The notes under the pieces: generated by a model
Seen by the model: only the letters and a program-made list of their open reading frames with translations
Database searches by the model: none
Told to the model about the DNA's origin: nothing
Position numbers and translations under genes: made by a program
Assembly: GCF_035978755.1 (NCBI RefSeq)
Contig: NZ_CP108414.1
Coordinates: 2,852,001 to 2,916,000, forward strand
DNA from: Streptomyces sp. NBC_01298
GTDB taxonomy: Bacteria; Actinomycetota; Actinomycetes; Streptomycetales; Streptomycetaceae
Direction of reading: 5' to 3'
DNA: 64,000 bases
Shown here: positions 59,908 through 64,000 of the stretch, one piece after another
Position numbering within the stretch: the stretch's first letter is position 1
Layout: every line of letters begins with the position of its first letter

Positions 59908-61791
59908 TCAGTCGTCTTCGTTGTCGCCGAAGTCGGGGCGGACGCCCCGGGCGGCCATGACCTCGTCGTTCGAGGTGCCGGCGGCGACCATGGGCCACAC
60001 CATGGCGTCCTCGTGGACGATGAAGTCGACGACGACCGGGCGGTCGTTGATCGCGTTGGCCTCGGCGATGACCTTGTCCAGGTCGGCCGGGTCCTCGCAG
60101 CGCAGCGCCACGCAGCCCATGGCCTCGGACAGCTTGACGAAGTCCGGGACGCGGGTGCCCATGCGGGGGGCGGCCGACTCGCCGAGCTGGGAGCCGACGG
60201 CCGTGTCGGTACCCGTCTCACCCCCGTGCAGGACGGTGTTCGAGTACCGCTGGTTGTAGAACAGGGTCTGCCACTGGCGGACCATGCCCAGCGCACCGTT
60301 GTTGATGATCGCGACCTTGATCGGGATGTTGTTCAGCGCGCAGGTGGCCAGTTCCTGATTGGTCATCTGGAAACAGCCGTCGCCGTCGATCGCCCAGACC
60401 GTGCGCTCCGGCATGCCGACCTTGGCGCCCATCGCGGCGGGGACCGCGTAGCCCATGGTTCCGGCGCCGCCGGAGTTCAGCCAGGTGCGGGGCTCCTCGT
60501 AGTTGACGAAGTGCGAGGCCCACATCTGGTGCTGGCCGACGCCGGCCGCGTAGATGGTGCCCTTCGGCGCCAGCTGGCCGATCCGCTCGATGACCTGCTG
60601 GGGGGAGAGCGTGCCGTCCTCGGGCAGGTCGTAGCCCAGCGGGTACGTGTCGCGCCAGCGGTTGAGGTCCTTCCACCAGGCGGTGTAGTCCCCGGCGTTG
60701 CCGTCGGTGACCTCGGCCTGGACGGCCTGGATCAGGTCGGCGATGACCTCGCGGGCGTCACCGACGATCGGGACGTCCACGGCGCGGTTCTTGCCGATCT
60801 CGGCCGGGTCGATGTCCGCGTGGATGACCTTGGCGAAGGGGGCGAAGCTGTCCAGCTTGCCGGTGACGCGGTCGTCGAAGCGGGTGCCGAGCGCGATCAG
60901 CAGGTCCGACTTCTGGAGCGCGGTCACGGCGGTGACGGCACCGTGCATGCCCGGCATGCCGACGTTCTGCGGGTGGCTGTCCGGGATGGAGCCCAGGGCC
61001 ATCAGGGTGGTGACGACCGGGACGCCGGTGAGCTCGGCGAGGACCTTCAGCTCGGCGGTCGCGCCGGCCTTCATGACGCCGCCGCCGACGTAGAGGACCG
61101 GCCGCTTGGCGGCGGCGATCATCTTGGCCGCCTCGCGGATCTGCTTGGCGTGCGGCTTGGTGACCGGCCGGTAGCCGGGGAGGTCCTGGCTGGGCGGCCA
61201 CGAGAAGGTGGTCTTCGCCTGCAGGGCGTCCTTGGCGATGTCGACCAGGACCGGGCCGGGGCGGCCGGTGGAGGCGATGTGGAAGGCCTCGGCGATGGTC
61301 CGGGCGATGTCCTCGGCCTTGGTCACCAGGAAGTTGTGCTTGGTGATCGGCATGGTGATGCCGACGATGTCCGCTTCCTGGAAGGCGTCGGTGCCGATCG
61401 CCTTGGAGGAGACCTGGCCGGTGATCGCGACGAGCGGCACGGAGTCCATGTGCGCGTCGGCGATCGGGGTCACCAGGTTGGTGGCCCCCGGGCCGGAGGT
61501 GGCCATGCAGACGCCGACCTTGCCCGTGGCCTGCGCGTAGCCGGTGGCGGCGTGGCCGGCCCCCTGCTCGTGGCGGACCAGGATGTGACGGACCTTCTTG
61601 GAGTCCATCAGCGGGTCGTACGCGGGGAGGATGCAGCCGCCCGGAATGCCGAAGACGGTGTCGCACCCCACCTCTTCGAGAGAGCGGATGAGGGACTGCG
61701 CACCCGTGACGTGCTCAACTGCGGCGGACTGGTGTCCGCCGGAACGGGCCCGCGGCTGCGGATGGTGGGCCCCGGTGGCCTGCTCGGTCAT
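59908..61791 (-). CDS. ilvB: Acetolactate synthase large subunit
   Basis: 627 aa from ATG 61791 (MTEQATG); ATG 61797 two codons upstream is possible but sits too close to the AGAAGAGA ribosome binding site. Thiamine-diphosphate enzyme condensing pyruvate with pyruvate or 2-oxobutyrate. The catalytic glutamate is in [34 protein letters not shown] follows, and the ThDP motif is [20 protein letters not shown]...IINN. The N-terminal ~30 residues are His/Pro-rich. It heads ilvBNC behind the leader peptide and terminator at 61862-61979. Confidence 0.97.
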   Translation of the reverse strand: MTEQATGAHHPQPRARSGGHQSAAVEHVTGAQSLIRSLEEVGCDTVFGIPGGCILPAYDPLMDSKKVRHILVRHEQGAGHAATGYAQATGKVGVCMATSGPGATNLVTPIADAHMDSVPLVAITGQVSSKAIGTDAFQEADIVGITMPITKHNFLVTKAEDIARTIAEAFHIASTGRPGPVLVDIAKDALQAKTTFSWPPSQDLPGYRPVTKPHAKQIREAAKMIAAAKRPVLYVGGGVMKAGATAELKVLAELTGVPVVTTLMALGSIPDSHPQNVGMPGMHGAVTAVTALQKSDLLIALGTRFDDRVTGKLDSFAPFAKVIHADIDPAEIGKNRAVDVPIVGDAREVIADLIQAVQAEVTDGNAGDYTAWWKDLNRWRDTYPLGYDLPEDGTLSPQQVIERIGQLAPKGTIYAAGVGQHQMWASHFVNYEEPRTWLNSGGAGTMGYAVPAAMGAKVGMPERTVWAIDGDGCFQMTNQELATCALNNIPIKVAIINNGALGMVRQWQTLFYNQRYSNTVLHGGETGTDTAVGSQLGESAAPRMGTRVPDFVKLSEAMGCVALRCEDPADLDKVIAEANAINDRPVVVDFIVHEDAMVWPMVAAGTSNDEVMAARGVRPDFGDNEDD

Positions 61792-61861
61792 CGGCATTCT
61801 CTTCTCGAAGCTGAGGGTTTTACGAGGAGGGTTTTACGAGATTCGACGTTGCCAGTGCAAC

Positions 61862-61895
61862 AAAAAACCCCTCGTGCCGGGAGGCAAGCGAGGGG
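61862..61895 (-). terminator. ilvB attenuator terminator
   Basis: Minus strand: CCCCTCG-N14-CGAGGGG followed by TTTTTTG. It lies 70 bp before ilvB and 43 bp after the leader-peptide stop. A competing pairing is visible: GCGCGTCGG in the last leader codons (complement of 61941-61950) with CCGACGCGC just 5' of the terminator stem. Together these fit translation-coupled attenuation. Confidence 0.8.
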
Positions 61896-61937
61896 AGCGC
61901 GTCGGGTGCGTTGAGCGGGGACATGCTGGTCCCAGCT

Positions 61938-61979
61938 TCAGCCGACGCGCTTTCCAAGTACGAGAATTCGGGTGCGCAT
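61938..61979 (-). CDS. ilvBNC leader peptide
   Basis: 13 aa, MRTRILVLGKRVG, with consecutive Ile-Leu-Val-Leu codons (ATT CTC GTA CTT), three of them uncommon in this genome. The ribosome binding site GGAGGG is well placed. Stalling at these codons when branched-chain aminoacyl-tRNAs are scarce would free the downstream antiterminator. The rare codons strengthen the case. Confidence 0.85.
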   Translation of the reverse strand: MRTRILVLGKRVG

Positions 61980-61986
61980 GGCATTG

Positions 61987-62008
61987 ACCCTCCCTCCGGC
62001 GGGAGGGT
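61987..62008. promoter_or_regulatory. Hairpin overlapping the ilv leader ribosome binding site
   Basis: ACCCTCCC-TCCGGC-GGGAGGGT is an 8-bp stem directly upstream of the leader ATG and covering its Shine-Dalgarno. It also lies four bases past the stop of the GGDEF gene, so it may double as that gene's transcription end. Confidence 0.5.
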
Positions 62009-62012
62009 GATG

Positions 62013-64000
62013 TCAAGCGGGTGGGACGGGCGTCTCATTATGTGAGCCTCTGCGGATGACCATCGAGCCCCCTTGCGAACCACCGGCCAACGCGGGTTGG
62101 GCCGCGCCGCCCGGTACTGGGAACGTACCGCGCACGAGCGCTCGGCGCAGCCTGTACTCGTCCAGAGGGCCGGAGAAGGCCATTCCCTGCCCGTGGGTAC
62201 AGCCCATCGCGCGCAGCGCCATGACCTGCTCGGGGAGGTCCACTCCTTCCGCCACCGACTGCATGCCGAGGTCGTTTGCGATCCGCAACAGACCGGCGGT
62301 GATCTTGTGCAGCCGGGGTGACTCCACGACCCCCTCGACCAGGCCCCGGTCGAGCTTGAGCATGTCCACGGGGAGCCTGCGCAGGGCGCTGATGGCCGCG
62401 TAGCCGCTGCCGAAGCCGTCGAGGGCGATCAGGACCCCGAGCCGGTGCAGGGCCGCCAGGCGGCGCTCCAGGTCGTCGAAGGGCACCCTGGGGTCGGAGA
62501 CGGCGAGCTCCAGGACGAGCCCGCCCGACGGCAGCCCGTTGCGGGTCAGCAGGGCCTCCACGGAGCCCAGCGGCATCGACCGGTCCAGCAGCCGCTGCGC
62601 GGTCATCCGTACGGCCACGGGGACGTCGTGCCCGGCCCGGTGCCGGTCGGCGGCCTGCCCGACGGCCTCCTCCAGCAGCCAGCGCCCCAGCTCGGCGGTG
62701 CGCGAGGCGTCCGGGACGGTGGAGTGCCCGCTCTCGCCGGCCCCTCCCCCGCCGGTCCCGCCGGCCCCTCCCGCGCTGTGTTCGGCGACCCGCAGGAACT
62801 CGGCGGGGGTGAACAGGATCCCCTGGGCGGAACGCCAGCGGGCCTGCGCCACCACGGCCGAGATCTCCCCCGAGGCCAGGGAGACCACGGGCTGGTGCAG
62901 CAGGGTGAACTCTCCGTCGTGCAGCGCGGTGCGCAGCCTGCCCGCCAGCGCCGCCTTGCGGACGACCTCGGCCTGCATCTGGGGCGCGTACATCTCGACC
63001 CGGTCCTTGCCGCCCGCCTTCGCCCGGTACATCGCGAGATCCGCGTTGCGCATCAGATCCGAAGGGGTGATGCCGGGGTCCGCGAAGGCCACGCCGATGC
63101 TGGCGGCGACCCGGACCTCGCTCCCGGCGATCCGGTAGGGCTGGGAGAGGGTGGTGCGCAGCCGGTCGGCGATCTCGTGGACCTGGTACTCGCGGGCGGT
63201 GCGGTCGCGGCTGCCGTCGCCCAGGATCAGCGCGGCGAACTCGTCGCCGCCGAGGCGGGCCGCGGTGTCCCCGGCCCGGACCGAGTCCTGGAGCCGGCGG
63301 GCGGCCTCGATGAGCAGTTCGTCGCCCGCCTGGTGGCCGATGGTGTCGTTGACCGCCTTGAACCCGTCGAGGTCGATGAAGAGCACGGCGGTGCTGTGGT
63401 CCCCGGCCCTGCGTCCGGTGAGGGCCTGGCGGACCCGGCGGGTGAACAGGGCCCGGTTGGGGAGGTCAGTGAGCGGGTCGTGCTCGGCGCTGTGCTGGAG
63501 CTGCGCCTGGAGCCGCACCCGCTCGGTGACGTCGCGGCTGTTGAGGATGAGACCGCCCTGGTGGCGGTTGACGGTGGACTCCACATTGAGCCACTCGCCG
63601 TCACCCGATCTGAACCGGCACTCGATGCGGGTGGTCGGCTCCTCGGCGGGCGGCGCGGCCAGGAAGCGGCGCACCTCGTGGACGACGCGGCCCAGGTCCT
63701 CCGGGTGGATCAGGGTGGCCAGCTCGGTGCCGACCAGCTCCTCCGCCTCGCGGCCGTAGACCCCGGCGGCGGCGGGGCTGACGTAGCGCAGGGTGCCGGT
63801 GGGCGCGGCGATCATGATGACGTCGCTGGAGCCCTGGACCAGGGAGCGGAAGTGGTTCTCCTTCTGGGCCAGTTCCTGGGTCAGCGCGATGTTGTCGAGC
63901 AGCATGATGCCCTGGCGGATGACCAGGGCGAGCACGACCGTACAGCCCGTGAAGACGACGACCCGGTCGACCTTCCGGCCGTCCACGACGTTGTAGAGGA
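62013..64000 (-). CDS. Membrane PAS-GGDEF-EAL protein (diguanylate cyclase with degenerate EAL), partial at right edge
   Basis: The frame is open at the right edge; about 662 C-terminal residues are present. Order: a TM helix (VVVFTGCTVVLALVIRQGIML), a PAS domain (HFRSLVQGSSDVIMIAAPTG), a GGDEF domain and an EAL domain. The GGDEF signature RLGGDEFAAL is intact, and the inhibitory I-site is present as RAGD five residues before it. The EAL domain looks dead: the EAL glutamate position reads VAQARW, LDDFG reads LDGFG, and the ELTE motif reads ELAV. So it should make, not degrade, c-di-GMP. More TM helices probably lie upstream. A Gly/Ala-rich insertion sits at the EAL start. Confidence 0.9.
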   Translation of the reverse strand, partial: LYNVVDGRKVDRVVVFTGCTVVLALVIRQGIMLLDNIALTQELAQKENHFRSLVQGSSDVIMIAAPTGTLRYVSPAAAGVYGREAEELVGTELATLIHPEDLGRVVHEVRRFLAAPPAEEPTTRIECRFRSGDGEWLNVESTVNRHQGGLILNSRDVTERVRLQAQLQHSAEHDPLTDLPNRALFTRRVRQALTGRRAGDHSTAVLFIDLDGFKAVNDTIGHQAGDELLIEAARRLQDSVRAGDTAARLGGDEFAALILGDGSRDRTAREYQVHEIADRLRTTLSQPYRIAGSEVRVAASIGVAFADPGITPSDLMRNADLAMYRAKAGGKDRVEMYAPQMQAEVVRKAALAGRLRTALHDGEFTLLHQPVVSLASGEISAVVAQARWRSAQGILFTPAEFLRVAEHSAGGAGGTGGGGAGESGHSTVPDASRTAELGRWLLEEAVGQAADRHRAGHDVPVAVRMTAQRLLDRSMPLGSVEALLTRNGLPSGGLVLELAVSDPRVPFDDLERRLAALHRLGVLIALDGFGSGYAAISALRRLPVDMLKLDRGLVEGVVESPRLHKITAGLLRIANDLGMQSVAEGVDLPEQVMALRAMGCTHGQGMAFSGPLDEYRLRRALVRGTFPVPGGAAQPALAGGSQGGSMVIRRGSHNETPVPPA
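62037..62042 (-). promoter_or_regulatory. Candidate -10 for the ilvBNC leader transcript
   Basis: CATAAT on the minus strand lies 58 bp upstream of the leader ATG and inside the last codons of the GGDEF gene. It is the best -10 match near the leader. No matching -35 is seen. A TTGACA (62016-62011) further downstream has no suitable -10. Confidence 0.35.

Overview
The window is high-GC chromosomal DNA from an actinomycete, almost certainly Streptomyces. Evidence: extreme third-position GC, many GTG starts with AAGGAGG-type ribosome binding sites, two cvnABCD conservons, an HU protein with a long lysine/alanine tail (HupS), an IclR regulator (NdgR) divergent from leuCD, and a gene order (rpmB-thiD-thiL-ddlA-gpsA-hupS-leuCD-ndgR-gltX-cvn-cvn-accE-pccB-cimA-ureC-ilvE-leuB-putR-serA-ilvCNB) that I recognise as conserved Streptomyces core. 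I see no phage, transposon, CRISPR array or plasmid origin. About 57 protein genes and 5 tRNA genes are supported.

Layout. 1-8.9 kb: housekeeping and cofactor genes: a DAK/DhaL-type kinase (cut by the left edge), rpmB, the overlapping thiamine pair thiL-thiD, an AsnC-type ligand-binding protein, a DUF3515 lipoprotein, plsC-gpsA-ddlA, and cofC (F420 biosynthesis). 9-13 kb: hupS, a small conserved protein, leuCD and ndgR. 13.3-17 kb: five tRNA genes (3 Glu-CTC, 2 Gln-CTG) beside gltX, a HAD hydrolase, a fumarylacetoacetate-hydrolase-family enzyme and a 60-aa protein with two ANPRRT motifs. 17.8-28.4 kb: two tandem conservons (sensor-kinase-like CvnA, roadblock CvnB, DUF742 CvnC, small GTPase CvnD). 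The B and D paralogues are almost identical, while A and C have diverged. 28.5-34.9 kb: acyl-CoA carboxylase epsilon and beta, a YceI protein, a TPM-domain membrane protein and citramalate synthase behind a terminator-type attenuator. 35-40.8 kb: a nitrogen cluster of agmatine deiminase, TetR, a two-subunit urease without accessory genes, and a divergent NCS1 permease. 40.8-43.4 kb: ilvE and leuB with a small upstream ORF. 43.7-49.9 kb: accessory genes, namely a LysR regulator and divergent MDR reductase, a Tat-secreted phospholipase C behind a PHO-box-like repeat, an AAC(2')-I-like acetyltransferase, an SMI1/KNR4 protein and a nitroreductase. 49.9-54 kb: proline catabolism (proline dehydrogenase, P5C dehydrogenase) with divergent putR. 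54-56.3 kb: TetR and a 14-TM MFS exporter. 56.3-62 kb: serA and ilvBNC, the latter behind a leader peptide containing Ile-Leu-Val-Leu and a terminator. 62-64 kb: a PAS-GGDEF-(degenerate EAL) protein cut by the right edge.

Functionally, the region is dominated by branched-chain amino acid synthesis (leuCD, cimA, ilvE, leuB, ilvBNC) spread over 50 kb, each unit with its own apparent control signal. Interleaved are nitrogen salvage (proline, agmatine, urea, nucleobase) and developmental signalling (conservons, c-di-GMP, HupS).

The least-explained items are the ANPRRT peptide gene, the urease-like pair whose flap cysteine is replaced by valine, the cofC ORF with no canonical start before its first strand and a fused C-terminal domain, a 54-bp loopless palindrome after rpmB, and several strong intergenic inverted repeats. 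All calls come from reading the sequence; no database search was possible.
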